From Kappaphycus alvarezii (taxonomy: Eukaryota > Rhodophyta > Florideophyceae > Gigartinales > Solieriaceae), in assembly GCA_002205965.3 (NCBI GenBank), contig NADL03000217.1:1-64000 (forward strand): DNA of 64,000 bases. The letters are read 5' to 3'. The position numbers were made by a program, and so were the translations under genes. A model generated the notes under the pieces. It saw only the letters and a list, made by a program, of their open reading frames with translations. It was not told the origin of the DNA and did not search any database. Positions 32,938 to 48,420 of this stretch are shown piece after piece (position 1 is the first letter of the stretch; each line of letters starts with the position of its first letter).

Positions 32938-34552
32938 TAATGGGAATCGCGAGAGGGTGAAGACCACGGATGAAGTTGCGGGCTTGGCTACCCAGAATTA
33001 CTCGGAACTCTAAAATCCTGGCCTTAAGTACAACCTACAACTACTTCTAACTCACTGCGTCCACTAACAGAATCCCACAAACTGAGCCATTTGAGAGGAT
33101 TTCAAGATCTTGGCCCGGTGATAACAGTCATTAGGGCAAATTTGGAACACAAATTTGTGTAAATGGTTGGCCCAATACACACATCAATACAGTACCTTAT
33201 TTTGCAGACTTACCGGAAACGAATTCCCTTGTGCCAAAATAACGGACTCAATCCGTCATACGTAAATAGAATCACATAACTGATTTTGGATGCAGTCGGT
33301 TCCAATCTTCATCATAATTACAAACCTCATACATATGATGGAATCACATAACTGATTTTGGATGCAGTTGTACACACCAATATCATAACTAGAAACCAAC
33401 ATACGTATGATGGAATCACATAACTGATTTTTGGATGCAGTTGTACAAACCAATATCATAACTAGAAACCTCATACATATGATGGAATCACATAACTGAT
33501 TTTTGGATGCAGCTGGATAAAATCCGTAATATAACTAGAAACCTCATACATATGATGAAATCACATAACTGATTTTTGGATGCAGTTGTACAAACCAATA
33601 TCATAACTAGAAACCACATACGTATGATGGAATCACATAACTGATTTTTGGATGCAGCTGGATAAAACCGTAATCATAACTAGAAAACCTCATACATATG
33701 ATGGAATCAACATAACTGATTTTTGGATGCAGCTGGATAAAATCCGTAATCATAACTAGAAACCTCATACATATGATGAAATCACAAACTGATTTTGATG
33801 CAGTTGTACAAACCAATATCATAACTAGAAACCACATACGTATGATGAATCACATAAATTTTTGGATGCAGCTGGATAAAACCCGTAATCATAACTAGAA
33901 ACCTCATACATATGATGGAATCACATAACTGATTTTTGGATGCAGCTGGAAAAATCCTAATCATAACTGAAACCACATACGTATGATGGAATCACATAAC
34001 TGATTTTTGGATGCAGCTGGATAAAACCCTTAATCATAACTAGAATCCTCATACATAATATAAAATCAAATACCTCTTTCTAGCAGTCATGACAGTATTG
34101 CCTTAATTGATTCCTACTGTACAAACTCAGGTATAGTAAGGAGTACAGTACTTGGTATATTACGATGTACAGTGCGAAGTACAGTTCCTCATTTGGCACT
34201 AGTACAGTACGTGTACAACACTGCACAAAAAGGTTTCTTCTCTTAGCTGTACCACGTGTACATCACATACACAACTGCCACCACGTACACGTGTACATAG
34301 CTTTCCTCAGCATATCTCTCATACAGTATACTCATCATCCACTTATAGTACCCTACCCTACGTAAAATCACCCCATAAACAACATTTTGCCCTCTAAATC
34401 GCTGATCTCTCAAAATCGTACTTTCGTCCCTGGGAACTTTGGATTTCTTCCGGAATGCCTTAGCGCCCCCTTCATTCTACACGTGTGCATGTGTACACGT
34501 GGAACATGCCTCATGCCTCTTATGAGGTTTGGAACCGATGTGGGGTCATGTG
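32938..34552 (-). repeat. Array unit 12 (1,615 bp, 11 subrepeats)
   Basis: Ends with the TTTGGAACCGATG variant instead of TTTGGCACCGATG. Several single-base indels. Confidence 0.9.
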
Positions 34553-36114
34553 TAATGGGAATCGGAGAGGGTGAAGGACTTTGCTGGATGGATGAAGTTG
34601 CGGGCTTGGCTACCCAGAATTTACTCGGAACTCTAAAATCCTGGCCTTAAGTACAACCTACAACTACTTTCTAACTCACTGCGTCCACTAACAGAATCCA
34701 CAAACTGAGCCATTTGAGAGGATTTCAAGATCTTGGCCCGGTGATAACAGTCATTAGGGGCAAATTTGGAACACAAATTTGTGTAAATAGGTTGGCCCAA
34801 TACACACATCAATACAGTACCTTATTTTGCAGACTTACCGGAAACGAATTCCCTTGTGCCAAAATAACGGACTCAATCCGTCATACGTAAAATAGAATCA
34901 CATAACTGATTTTTGGATGCAGTCGGTCCAATCTTCATCATAATTACGAACCTCATACATATGATGGAATCACATAACTGATTTTTGGATGCAGTTGTAC
35001 AAACCAATATCATAACTAGAAACCACATACGTATGATGGAATCACATAACTGATTTTTGGATGCAGTTGTACAAACCAATATCATAACTAGAAACCACAT
35101 ACGTATGATGGAATCACATAACTGATTTTTGGATGCAGCTGGATAAAATCCGTAATCATAACTAGAAACCTCATACATATGATGAAATCACATAACTGAT
35201 TTTTGGATGCAGTTGTACAAACCAATATCATAACTAGAAACCACATACGTATGATGGAATCACATAACTGATTTTTGGATGCAGCTGGATAAAACCCGTA
35301 ATCATAACTAGAAACCTCATACATATGATGGAATCACATAACTGATTTTTGGATGCAGCTGGATAAAATCCGTAATCATAACTAGAAACCTCATACATAT
35401 GATGAAATCACATAACTGATTTTTGGATGCAGTTGTACAAACCAATATCATAACTAGAAACCACATACGTATGATGGAATCACATAACTGATTTTTGGAT
35501 GCAGCTGGATAAAACCCGTAATCATAACTAGAAACCTCATACATATGATGGAATCACATAACTGATTTTTGGATGCAGCTGGATAAAACCCTTAATCATA
35601 ACTAGAATCCTCATACATAATATAAAATCAAATACCTCTTTCTAGCAGTCATGACAGTATTGCCATAATTGATACCTACTGTACAAACTCAGGTATAGTA
35701 AGGAGTACAGTACTTGGTATATTACGATGTACAGTGCGAAGTACAGTTCCTCATTTGGCACTAGTACAGTACGTGTACAACACTGCACAAAAAGGTTTCT
35801 TCTCTTAGCTGTACCACGTGTACATCACATACACAACTGCCACCACGTACACGTGTACATAGCTTTCCTCAGCATATCTCTAATACAGTATACTCATCAT
35901 CCACTTATAGTACCCTACCCTACGTAAAATCACCCCATAAACAAGATTTTGCCCTCTAAATCGCTGATCTCTCAAAATCGTACTTTCGTCCCTGGGAACT
36001 TTGGATTTCTTCCGGAATGCCTTAGCGCCCCCTTCATTCTACACGTGTGCATGTGTACACGTGGAACATGCCTCATGCCTCTTATGAGGTTTGGCACCGA
36101 TGTGGGGTCATGTG
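34553..36114 (-). repeat. Array unit 13 (1,562 bp, 10 subrepeats)
   Basis: Clean sequence; two full subrepeat trimers. Carries the TCTAATACAG variant. Confidence 0.9.
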
Positions 36115-37735
36115 TAATGGGAATCGGAGAGGGTGAAGGACTTTGCTGGACGGATGAAGTTGCGGGCTTGGCTACCCAGAATTTACTCGGAACTCTAAAA
36201 TCCTGGCCTTAAGTACAACCTACAACTACTTTCTAACTCACTGCGTCCACTAACAGAATCCCACAAACTGAGCCATTTGAGAGGATTTCAAGATCTTGGC
36301 CCGGTGATAACAGTCATTAGGGGCAAATTTGGAACACAAATTTGTGTAAATAGGTTGGCCCAATACACACATCAATACAGTACCTTATTTTGCAGACTTA
36401 CCGGAAACGAATTCCCTTGTGCCAAAATAACGGACTCAATCCGTCATACGTAAAATAGAATCACATAACTGATTTTTGGATGCAGTCGGTCCAATCTTCA
36501 TCATAATTACAAACCTCATACATATGATGGAATCACATAACTGATTTTTGGATGCAGTTGTACACACCAATATCATAACTAGAAACCACATACGTATGAT
36601 GGAATCACATAACTGATTTTTGGATGCAGTTGTACAAACCAATATCATAACTAGAAACCTCATACATATGATGGAATCACATAACTGATTTTTGGATGCA
36701 GCTGGATAAAATCCGTAATCATAACTAGAAACCTCATACATATGATGAAATCACATAACTGATTTTTGGATGCAGTGTAAAACCAATATCATAACTAGAA
36801 ACCACATACGTATGATGGAATCACATAACTGATTTTTGGATGCAGCTGGATAAAACCCGTAATCATAACTAGAAACCTCATACATATGATGGAATCACAT
36901 AACTGATTTTTGGATGCAGCTGGATAAAATCCGTAATCATAACTAGAAACCTCATACATATGATGAATCACATAACTGATTTTTGGATGCAGTTGTAAAA
37001 CCGTAATCATAACTAGAAACCCATACGTATGATGAAATCACATAACTGATTTTTGGATGCAGTGTACAAACCAATCATAACTAGAAACCTCATACGTATG
37101 ATGGAATCACATAACTGATTTTTGATGAGCTGGATAAAATCCGTAATCATAACTAGAAACTCATACATAATGAATCACATAACTGATTTTTGGATGCAGC
37201 TGGATAAAACCCTTAATCATAACTAGAATCCTCATACATAATATAAATCAAATACCTCTTTCTAGCAGTCATGACAGTATTGCCATAATTGATTCCTACT
37301 GTACAAACTCAGGTAATAGTAAGGAGTACAGTACTTGGTATATTACGATGTACAGTGCGAAGTACAGTTCCTCATTTTGCACTAGTACAGTACGTGTACA
37401 ACACTGCACAAAAAGGTTTCTCTTCTAGCTGTACCACGTGTACATCACATACACAACTGCCACCACGTACACTGTACATAGCTTTCCTCAGCATATCTCT
37501 AATACAGTATACTCATCATCCACTTATAGTACCCTACCCTACGTAAAATCACCCCATAAACAACATTTTGCCCTCTAAATCGCTGATCTCTCAAAATCGT
37601 ACTTTCGTCCCTGGGAACTTTGGATTTCTTCCGGAATGCCTTAGCGCCCCCCTTCATTCTACACGTGTGCATGTGTACACGTGGGAACATGCCTCATGCC
37701 TCTTATGAGGTTTGGCACCGATGTGGGGTCATGTG
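36115..37735 (-). repeat. Array unit 14 (1,621 bp, 11 subrepeats, indel-rich)
   Basis: Many one-base indels between 36770 and 37440. TCTAATACAG variant. Confidence 0.85.
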
Positions 37736-39355
37736 TAATGGGAATCGGAGAGGGAAGGACTTTGCTGGACGGAAAGTTGCGGGCTTGGCTACCCAGAATT
37801 TACTCGGAACTCTAAAATCCTGGCCTTAAGTACAACCTACAACTACTTTCTCTAACACCTGCCACTAACAGAATCCCACAAACTGAGCCATTTGAGAGGA
37901 TTTCAAGATCTTGGCCCGGTGATAACAGTCATTAGGGGCAATTGGAACACAAATTTGGTAAATAGGTTGGCCCAATACACAGCATCAATACAGTACTTAT
38001 TTTGCAGACTTACCGAAACGAATTCCTTTGCCAAAAATACGGACTCAATCCGTCATACGTAAAATAGAATCACATAACTGATTTTTGATGCAGTCGGTCC
38101 AATCTTCATCATAATACAAACCTCATACATATGATGGAATCACATAACTGATTTTTGGATGCAGTTGTACAACAATATCATAACTAGAAAACCACATACG
38201 TATGATGGAATCACATAACTGATTTTTGGATGCAGTTGTACAAACCAATATCATAACTAGAAACCTCATACATATGATGGAATCACATAACTGATTTTTG
38301 GATGCAGCTGGATAAAATCCGTAATCATAACTAGAAACCTCATACATATGATGAAATCACATAACTGATTTTTGGATGCAGTTGTACAAACCAATATCAT
38401 AACTAGAAACCACATACGTTGATGGAATCACATAACTGATTTTTGGATGCAGCTGGATAAAACCCGTAATCATAACTAGAAACCTCATACATATGATGGA
38501 ATCACATAACTGATTTTTGGATGCAGCTGGATAAAATCCGTAATCATAACTAGAAACCTCATACATATGATGAAATCACATAACTGATTTTTGGATGCAG
38601 TTGTACAAACCAATATCATAACTAGAAACCACATACGTATGATGGAATCACATAACTGATTTTTGGATGCAGCTGGTAAAACCCGTAATCATAACTAGAA
38701 ACCTCATACATATGATGGAATCACATAACTGATTTTTGGATGCAGCTGGATAAAATCCGTAATCATAACTAGAAACCACATACTATGATGGAATCACATA
38801 ACTGATTTTTGGATGCAGCTGGATAAAACCCTTAATCATAACTAGAATCCTCATACATAATATAAAATCAAATACCTCTTTCTAGCAGTCATGACAGTAT
38901 TGCCTTAATTGATTCCTACTGTACAAACTCAGGTATAGTAAGGAGTACAGTACTTGGTATATTACGATGTACAGTGCGAAGTACAGTTCCTCATTTGGCA
39001 CTAGTACAGTACGTGTACAACACTGCACAAAAAGGTTTCTTCTCTTAGCTGTACCACGTGTACATCACATACACAACTGCCACCACGTACACGTGTACAT
39101 AGCTTTCCTCAGCATATCTCTCATACAGTATACTCATCATCCACTTATAGTACCCTACCCTACGTAAAATCACCCCATAAACAACATTTTGCCCTCTAAA
39201 TCGCTGATCTCTCAAAATCGTACTTTCGTCCCTGGGAACTTTGGATTTCTTCCGGAATGCCTTAGCGCCCCCCTTCATTCTACACGTGTGCATGTGTACA
39301 CGTGGAACATGCCTCATGCCTCTTATGAGGTTTGGAACCGATGTGGGGTCATGTG
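37736..39355 (-). repeat. Array unit 15 (1,620 bp, 11 subrepeats)
   Basis: TTTGGAACCGATG and GCCTTAATTG variants, as in units 12, 18, 20, 23 and 26. Indels near 37750-38110. Confidence 0.9.
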
Positions 39356-40696
39356 TAATGGGAATCGGAGAGGGTGAAGGACTTTGCTGGATGGATGAAG
39401 TTGCGGGCTTGGCTACCCAGAATTTACTCGGAACTCTAAAATCCTGGCCTTAAGTACAACCTACAACTACTTTCTAACTCACTGCGTCCACTAACAGAAT
39501 CCCACAAACTGAGCCATTTGAGAGGATTTCAAGATCTTGGCCCGGTGATAACAGTCATTAGGGGCAAATTTGGAACACAAATTTGTGTAAATAGGTTGGC
39601 CCAATACACACATCAATACAGTACCTTATTTTGCAGACTTACCGGAAACGAATTCCCTTGTGCCAAAATAACGGACTCAATCCGTCATACGTAAAATAGA
39701 ATCACATAACTGATTTTTGGATGCAGTCGGTCCAATCTTCATCATAATTACGAACCTCATACATATGATGGAATCACATAACTGATTTTTGGATGCAGTT
39801 GTACAAACCAATATCATAACTAGAAACCACATACGTATGATGGAATCACATAACTGATTTTTGGATGCAGCTGGATAAAACCGTAATCATAACTAGAAAC
39901 CTCATACATATGATGGAAATCACATAACTGATTTTTGGATGCAGTTGTACAAACCAATCATAACTAGAAACCACATACGTATGATGGAATCACATAACTG
40001 ATTTTTGGATGCAGTTGTACAAACCAATATCATAACTAGAAACCACATACGTATGATGGAATCACATAACTGATTTTTGGATGCAGCTGGATAAAATCCG
40101 TAATCATAACTAGAAACCTCATACATATGATGAAATCACATAACGATTTTTGGATGCAGCTGGATAGAACCCTTAATCATAACTAGAATCCTCATACATA
40201 ATATAAAATCAAATACCTCTTTCTAGCAGTCATGACAGTATTGCCTTAATTGATTCCTACTGTACAAACTCAGGTATAGTAAGGAGTACAGTACTTGGTA
40301 TATTACGATGTACAGTGCGAAGTACAGTTCCTCATTTGGCACTAGTACAGTACGTGTACAACACTGCACAAAAAGGTTTCTTCTCTTAGCTGTACCACGT
40401 GTACATCACATACACAACTGCCACCACGTACACGTGTACATAGCTTTCCTCAGCATATCTCTAATACAGTATACTCATCATCCACTTATAGTACCCTACC
40501 CTACGTAAAATCACCCCATAAACAACATTTTGCCCTCTAAATCGCTGATCTCTCAAAATCGTACTTTCGTCCCTGGGAACTTTGGATTTCTTCCGGAATG
40601 CCTTAGCGCCCCCCTTCATTCTACACGTGTGCATGTGTACACGTGGAACATGCCTCATGCCTCTTATGAGGTTTGGCACCGATGTGGGGTCATGTG
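39356..40696 (-). repeat. Array unit 16 (1,341 bp, 7 subrepeats)
   Basis: Clean. Same subrepeat number and place in the block as unit 24. Confidence 0.9.
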
Positions 40697-42256
40697 TAAT
40701 GGGAATCGGAGAGGGTGAAGGACTTTGCTGGACGGATGAAGTTGCGGGCTTGGCTACCCAGAATTTACTCGGAACTCTAAAATCCTGGCCTTAAGTACAA
40801 CCTACAACTACTTTCTAACTCACTGCGTCCACTAACAGAATCCCACAAACTGAGCCATTTGAGAGGATTTCAAGATCTTGGCCCGGTGATAACAGTCATT
40901 AGGGGCAAATTTGGAACACAAATTTGTGTAAATAGGTTGGCCCAATACACACATCAATACAGTACCTTATTTTGCAGACTTACCGGAAACGAATTCCCTT
41001 GTGCCAAAATAACGGACTCAATCCGTCATACGTAAAATAGAATCACATAACTGATTTTTGGATGCAGTCGGTCCAATCTTCATCATAATTACGAACCTCA
41101 TACATATGATGGAATCACATAACTGATTTTTGGATGCAGTTGTACAAACCAATATCATAACTAGAAACCACATACGTATGATGGAATCACATAACTGATT
41201 TTTGGATGCAGCTGGATAAAACCGTAATCATAACTAGAAACCTCATACATATGATGAATCACATAACTGATTTTTGGATGCAGTTGTACAAACCAATATC
41301 ATAACTAGAAACCACATACGTATGATGGAATCACATAACTGATTTTTGGATGCAGTTGTACAAAACCAATATCATAACTAGAAACCACATACGTATGATG
41401 GAATCACATAACTGATTTTTGGATGCAGCTGGATAAAATCCGTAATCATAACTAGAAACCTCATACATATGATGAATCACATAACTGATTTTTGGATGCA
41501 GCTGGATAAATCCGTAATATCATAACTAGAAACCTCATACATATGATGAATCACATAACTGATTTTTGGATGCAGTTGTACAAACCAATATCATAACTAG
41601 AAACCACATACGTATGATGGAATCACATAACTGATTTTTGGATGCAGCTGGATAAAATCCGTAATCATAACTAGAAACCTCATACATATGATGGAATCAC
41701 ATAACTGATTTTTGGATGCAGCTGGATAAAACCCTTAATCATAACTAGAATCCTCATACATAATATAAAATCAAATACCTCTTTCTAGCAGTCATGACAG
41801 TATTGCCATAATTGATTCCTACTGTACAAACTCAGGTATAGTAAGGAGTACAGTACTTGGTATATTACGATGTTACAGTGCGAAGTACAGTTCCTCATTT
41901 GGCACTAGTACAGTACGTGTACAACACTGCACAAAAAGGTTTCTTCTCTTAGCTGTACCACGTGTACATCACATACACAACTGCCACCACGTACACGTGT
42001 ACATAGCTTTCCTCAGCATATCTCTAATACAGTATACTCATCATCCACTTATAGTACCCTACCCTACGTAAAATCACCCATAAACAACATTTTGCCCTCT
42101 AAATCGCTGATCTCTCAAAATCGTACTTTCGTCCCTGGGAACTTTGGATTTCTTCCGGAATGCCTTAGCGCCCCCCTTCATTCTACACGTGTGCATGTGT
42201 ACACGTGGAACATGCCTCATGCCTCTTATGAGGTTTGGCACCGATGGGGTCATGTG
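40697..42256 (-). repeat. Array unit 17 (1,560 bp, 10 subrepeats)
   Basis: TCTAATACAG variant. Pairs with unit 25 in block 2. Confidence 0.9.
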
Positions 42257-43887
42257 TAATGGGAATCGGAGAGGGTGAGGACTTTGCTGGACGGATGAAG
42301 TTGCGGGCTTGGCTACCCAGAATTTACTCGGAACTCTAAAATCCTGGCCTTAAGTACAACCTACAACTACTTTCTAACTCACTGCGTCCACTAACAGAAT
42401 CCCACAAACTGAGCCATTTGAGAGGATTTCAAGATCTTCCCGGTGATAACAGTCATTAGGGGCAAATTTGGAACACAAATTTGTGTAAATAGGTTGGCCC
42501 AATACACACATCAATACAGTACCTTATTTTGCAGACTTACCGGAAACGAATTCCCTTGTGCCAAAATAACGGACTCAATCCGTCATACGTAAAATAGAAT
42601 CACATAACTGATTTTTTGGATGCAGTCGGTCCAATCTTCATCATAATTACAAACCTCATACATATGATGGAATCACATAACTGATTTTTGGATGCAGTTG
42701 TACACACCAATATCATAACTAGAAACCACATACGTATGATGGAATCACATAACTGATTTTTGGATGCAGTTGTACAAACCAATATCATAACTAGAAACCT
42801 CATACATATGATGGAATCACATAACTGATTTTTGGATGCAGCTGGATAAAATCCGTAATCATAACTAGAAACCTCATACATATGATGAAATCACATAACT
42901 GATTTTTGGATGCAGTTGTACAAACCAATATCATAACTAGAAACCACATACGTATGATGAATCACATAACTGATTTTTGGATGCAGCTGGATAAAACCCG
43001 TAATCATAACTAGAAACCTCATACATATGATGGAATCACATAACTGATTTTTGGATGCAGCTGGATAAAATCCGTAATCATAACTAGAAACCTCATACAT
43101 ATGATGAAATCACATAACTGATTTTTGGATGCAGTTGTACAAACCAATATCATAACTAGAAACCACATACGTATGATGGAATCACATAACTGATTTTTGG
43201 ATGCAGCTGGATAAAACCGTAATCATAACTAGAAACCTCATACATATGATGGAATCACATAACTGATTTTTGGATGCAGCTGGATAAAATCCGTAATCAT
43301 AACTAGAAACCATACGTATGATGGAATCACATAACTGATTTTTGGATGCAGCTGGATAAAACCCTTAATCATAACTAGAATCCTCATACATAATATAAAA
43401 TCAAATACCTCTTTCTAGCAGTCATGACAGTATTGCCTTAATTGATTCCTACTGTACAAACTCAGGTATAGTAAGGAGTACAGTACTTGGTATATTACGA
43501 TGTACAGTGCGAAGTACAGTTCCTCATTTGGCACTAGTACAGTACGTGTACAACACTGCACAAAAAGGTTTCTTCTCTTAGCTGTACCACGTGTACATCA
43601 CATACACAACTGCCACCACGTACACGTGTACATAGCTTTCCTCAGCATATCTCTCATACAGTATACTCATCATCCACTTATAGTACCCTACCCTACGTAA
43701 AATCACCCCATAAACAACATTTTGCCCTCTAAATCGCTGATCTCTCAAAATCGTACTTTCGTCCCTGGGAACTTTGGATTTCTTCCGGAATGCCTTAGCG
43801 CCCCCTTCATTCTACACGTGTGCATGTGTACACGTGGAACATGCCTCATGCCTCTTATGAGGTTTGGAACCGATGTGGGGTCATGTG
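42257..43887 (-). repeat. Array unit 18 (1,631 bp, 11 subrepeats)
   Basis: TTTGGAACCGATG and GCCTTAATTG variants. Last unit of block 1. Confidence 0.9.
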
Positions 43888-45227
43888 TAATGGGAATCGG
43901 AGAGGGTGAAGGACTTTGCTGGATGGATGAAGTTGCGGGCTTGGCTACCCAGAATTTACTCGGAACTCTAAAATCCTGGCCTTAAGTACAACCTACAACT
44001 ACTTTCTAACTCACTGCGTCCACTAACAGAATCCCACAAACTGAGCCATTTGAGAGGATTTCAAGATCTTGGCCCGGTGATAACAGTCATTAGGGGCAAA
44101 TTTGGAACACAAATTTGTGTAAATAGGTTGGCCCAATACACACATCAATACAGTACCTTATTTTGCAGACTTACCGGAAACGAATTCCCTTGTGCCAAAA
44201 TAACGGACTCAATCCGTCATACGTAAAATAGAATCACATAACTGATTTTTGGATGCAGTCGGTCCAATCTTCATCATAATTACGAACCTCATACATATGA
44301 TGGAATCACATAACTGATTTTTGGATGCAGTTGTACAAACCAATATCATAACTAGAAACCACATACGTATGATGGAATCACATAACTGATTTTTGGATGC
44401 AGCTGGATAAAACCCGTAATCATAACTAGAAACCTCATACATATGATGAATCACATAACTGATTTTTGGATGCAGTTGAAAAATCCGTATCATAACTAGA
44501 AACCTCATACATATGATGAATCACATAACTGATTTTTGGATGCAGTTGTACAAACCAATATCATAACTAGAAACCACATACGTATGATGGAATCACATAA
44601 CTGATTTTTGGATGCAGCTGGATAAAATCCGTAATCATAACTAGAAACCTCATACATATGATGAAATCACATAACTGATTTTTGGATGCAGCTGGATAAA
44701 CCCTTAATCATAACTAGAATCCTCATACATAATATAAAATCAAATACCTCTTTCTAGCAGTCATGACAGTATTGCCATAATTGATTCCTACTGTACAAAC
44801 TCAGGTATAGTAAGGAGTACAGTACTTGGTATATTACGATGTACAGTGCGAAGTACAGTTCCTCATTTGGCACTAGTACAGTACGTGTACAACACTGCAC
44901 AAAAAGGTTTCTTCTCTTAGCTGTACCACGTGTACATCACATACACAACTGCCACCACGTACACGTGTACATAGCTTTCCTCAGCATATCTCTAATACAG
45001 TATACTCATCATCCACTTATAGTACCCTACCCTACGTAAAATCACCCCATAAACAACATTTTGCCCTCTAAATCGCTGATCTCTCAAAATCGTACTTTCG
45101 TCCCTGGGAACTTTGGATTTCTTCCGGAATGCCTTAGCGCCCCCCTTCATTCTACACGTGTGCATGTGTACACGTGGAACATGCCTCATGCCTCTTATGA
45201 GGTTTGGCACCGATGTGGGGTCATGTG
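43888..45227 (-). repeat. Array unit 19 (1,340 bp, 7 subrepeats)
   Basis: First unit of block 2. Carries TCTAATACAG, which unit 11 lacks. Confidence 0.9.
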
Positions 45228-46861
45228 TAATGGGAATCGGAGAGGGTGAAGGACTTTGCTGGACGGATGAAGTTGCGGGCTTGGCTACCCAGAATTTACT
45301 CGGAACTCTAAAATCCTGGCCTTAAGTACAACCTACAACTACTTTCTAACTCACTGCGTCCACTAACAGAATCCCACAAACTGAGCCATTTGAGAGGATT
45401 TCAAGATCTTGGCCCGGTGATAACAGTCATTAGGGGCAAATTTGGAACACAAATTTGTGTAAATAGGTTGGCCCAATACACACATCAATACAGTACCTTA
45501 TTTTGCAGACTTACCGGAAACGAATTCCCTTGTGCCAAAATAACGGACTCAATCCGTCATACGTAAAATAGAATCACATAACTGATTTTTGGATGCAGTC
45601 GGTCCAATCTTCATCATAATTACAAACCTCATACATATGATGGAATCACATAACTGATTTTTGGATGCAGTTGTACACACCAATATCATAACTAGAAACC
45701 ACATACGTATGATGGAATCACATAACTGATTTTTGGATGCAGTTGTACAAACCAATATCATAACTAGAAACCTCATACATATGATGGAATCACATAACTG
45801 ATTTTTGGATGCAGCTGGATAAAATCCGTAATCATAACTAGAAACCTCATACATATGATGAAATCACATAACTGATTTTTTGGATGCAGTTGTACAAACC
45901 AATATCATAACTAGAAACCACATACGTATGATGGAATCACATAACTGATTTTTGGATGCAGCTGGATAAAACCCGTAATCATAACTAGAAACCTCATACA
46001 TATGATGGAATCACATAACTGATTTTTGGATGCAGCTGGATAAAACCGTAATCATAACTAGAAACCTCATACATATGATGAATCACATAACTGATTTTTG
46101 GATGCAGTTGTACAAACCAATATCATAACTAGAAACCACATACGTATGATGGAATCACATAACTGATTTTTGGATGCAGCTGATAAAACCGTAATCATAA
46201 CTAGAAACCTCATACATATGATGGAATCACATAACTGATTTTTGGATGCAGCTGGATAAAATCCGTAATCATAACTAGAAACCACATACGTATGATGGAA
46301 TCACATAACTGATTTTTGGATGCAGCTGGATAAAACCCTTAATCATAACTAGAATCCTCATACATAATATAAAATCAAATACCTCTTTCTAGCAGTCATG
46401 ACAGTATTGCCTTAATTGATTCCTACTGTACAAACTCAGGTATAGTAAGGAGTACAGTACTTGGTATATTACGATGTACAGTGCGAAGTACAGTTCCTCA
46501 TTTGGCACTAGTACAGTACGTGTACAACACTGCACAAAAAGGTTTCTTCTCTTAGCTGTACCACGTGTACATCACATACACAACTGCCACCACGTACACG
46601 TGTACATAGCTTTCCTCAGCATATCTCTCATACAGTATACTCATCATCCACTTATAGTACCCTACCCTACGTAAAATCACCCCATAAACAACATTTTGCC
46701 CTCTAAATCGCTGATCTCTCAAAATCGTACTTTCGTCCCTGGGAACTTTGGATTTCTTCCGGAATGCCTTAGCGCCCCCTTCATTCTACACGTGTGCATG
46801 TGTACACGTGGAACATGCCTCATGCCTCTTATGAGGTTTGGAACCGATGTGGGGTCATGTG
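45228..46861 (-). repeat. Array unit 20 (1,634 bp, 11 subrepeats)
   Basis: TTTGGAACCGATG variant at its right end, matching unit 12. Confidence 0.9.
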
Positions 46862-48420
46862 TAATGGGAATCGGAGAGGGTGAAGGACTTTGCTGGATGG
46901 ATGAAGTTGCGGGCTTGGCTACCCAGAATTTACTCGGAACTCTAAAATCCTGGCCTTAAGTACAACCTACAACTACTTTCTAACTCACTGCGTCCACTAA
47001 CAGAATCCCACAAACTGAGCCATTTGAGAGGATTTCAAGATCTTGGCCCGGTGATAACAGTCATTAGGGGCAAATTTGGAACACAAATTTGTGTAAATAG
47101 GTTGGCCCAATACACACATCAATACAGTACCTTATTTTGCAGACTTACCGGAAACGAATTCCCTTGTGCCAAAATAACGGACTCAATCCGTCATACGTAA
47201 AATAGAATCACATAACTGATTTTTGGATGCAGTCGGTCCAATCTTCATCATAATTACGAACCTCATACATATGATGGAATCACATAACTGATTTTTGGAT
47301 GCAGTTGTACAAACCAATATCATAACTAGAAACCACATACGTATGATGGAATCACATAACTGATTTTTGGATGCAGTTGTACAACCAATATCATAACTAG
47401 AAACCACATACGTATGATGGAATCACATAACTGATTTTTGGATGCAGCTGGATAAAAATCCGTAATCATAACTAGAAACCTCATACATATGATGAAATCA
47501 CATAACTGATTTTTGGATGCAGTTGTACAAACCAATATCATAACTAGAAACCACATACGTATGATGGAATCACATAACTGATTTTTGGATGCAGCTGGAT
47601 AAAACCCGTAATCATAACTAGAAACCTCATACATATGATGGAATCACATAACTGATTTTTGGATGCAGCTGGATAAAATCCGTAATCATAACTAGAACCT
47701 CATACATATGATGAATCACATAACTGATTTTTGGATGCAGTTGTACAAACCAATATCATAACTAGAAACCACATACGTATGATGGAATCACATAACTGAT
47801 TTTTGGATGCAGCTGGATAAAATCCGTAATCATAACTAGAAACCTCATACATATGATGGAATCACATAACTGATTTTGGATGCAGCTGGATAAAACCCTT
47901 AATCATAACTAGATCCTCATACATAATATAAAATCAAATACCTCTTTCTAGCAGTCATGACAGTATTGCCATAATTGATTCCTACTGTACAAACTCAGGT
48001 ATAGTAAGGAGTACAGTACTTGGTATATTACGATGTACAGTGCGAAGTACAGTTCCTCATTTGGCACTAGTACAGTACGTGTACAACACTGCACAAAAGG
48101 TTTCTTCTCTTAGCTGTACCACGTGTACATCACATACACAACTGCCACCACGTACACGTGTACATAGCTTTCCTCAGCATATCTCTAATACAGTATACTC
48201 ATCATCCACTTATAGTACCCTACCCTACGTAAAATCACCCCATAAACAACATTTTGCCCTCTAAATCGCTGATCTCTCAAAATCGTACTTTCGTCCCTGG
48301 GAACTTTGGATTTCTTCCGGAATGCCTTAGCGCCCCCCTTCATTCTACACGTGTGCATGTGTACACGTGGAACATGCCTCATGCCTCTTATGAGGTTTGG
48401 CACCGATGTGGGGTCATGTG
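46862..48420 (-). repeat. Array unit 21 (1,559 bp, 10 subrepeats)
   Basis: TCTAATACAG variant, matching unit 13. Confidence 0.9.
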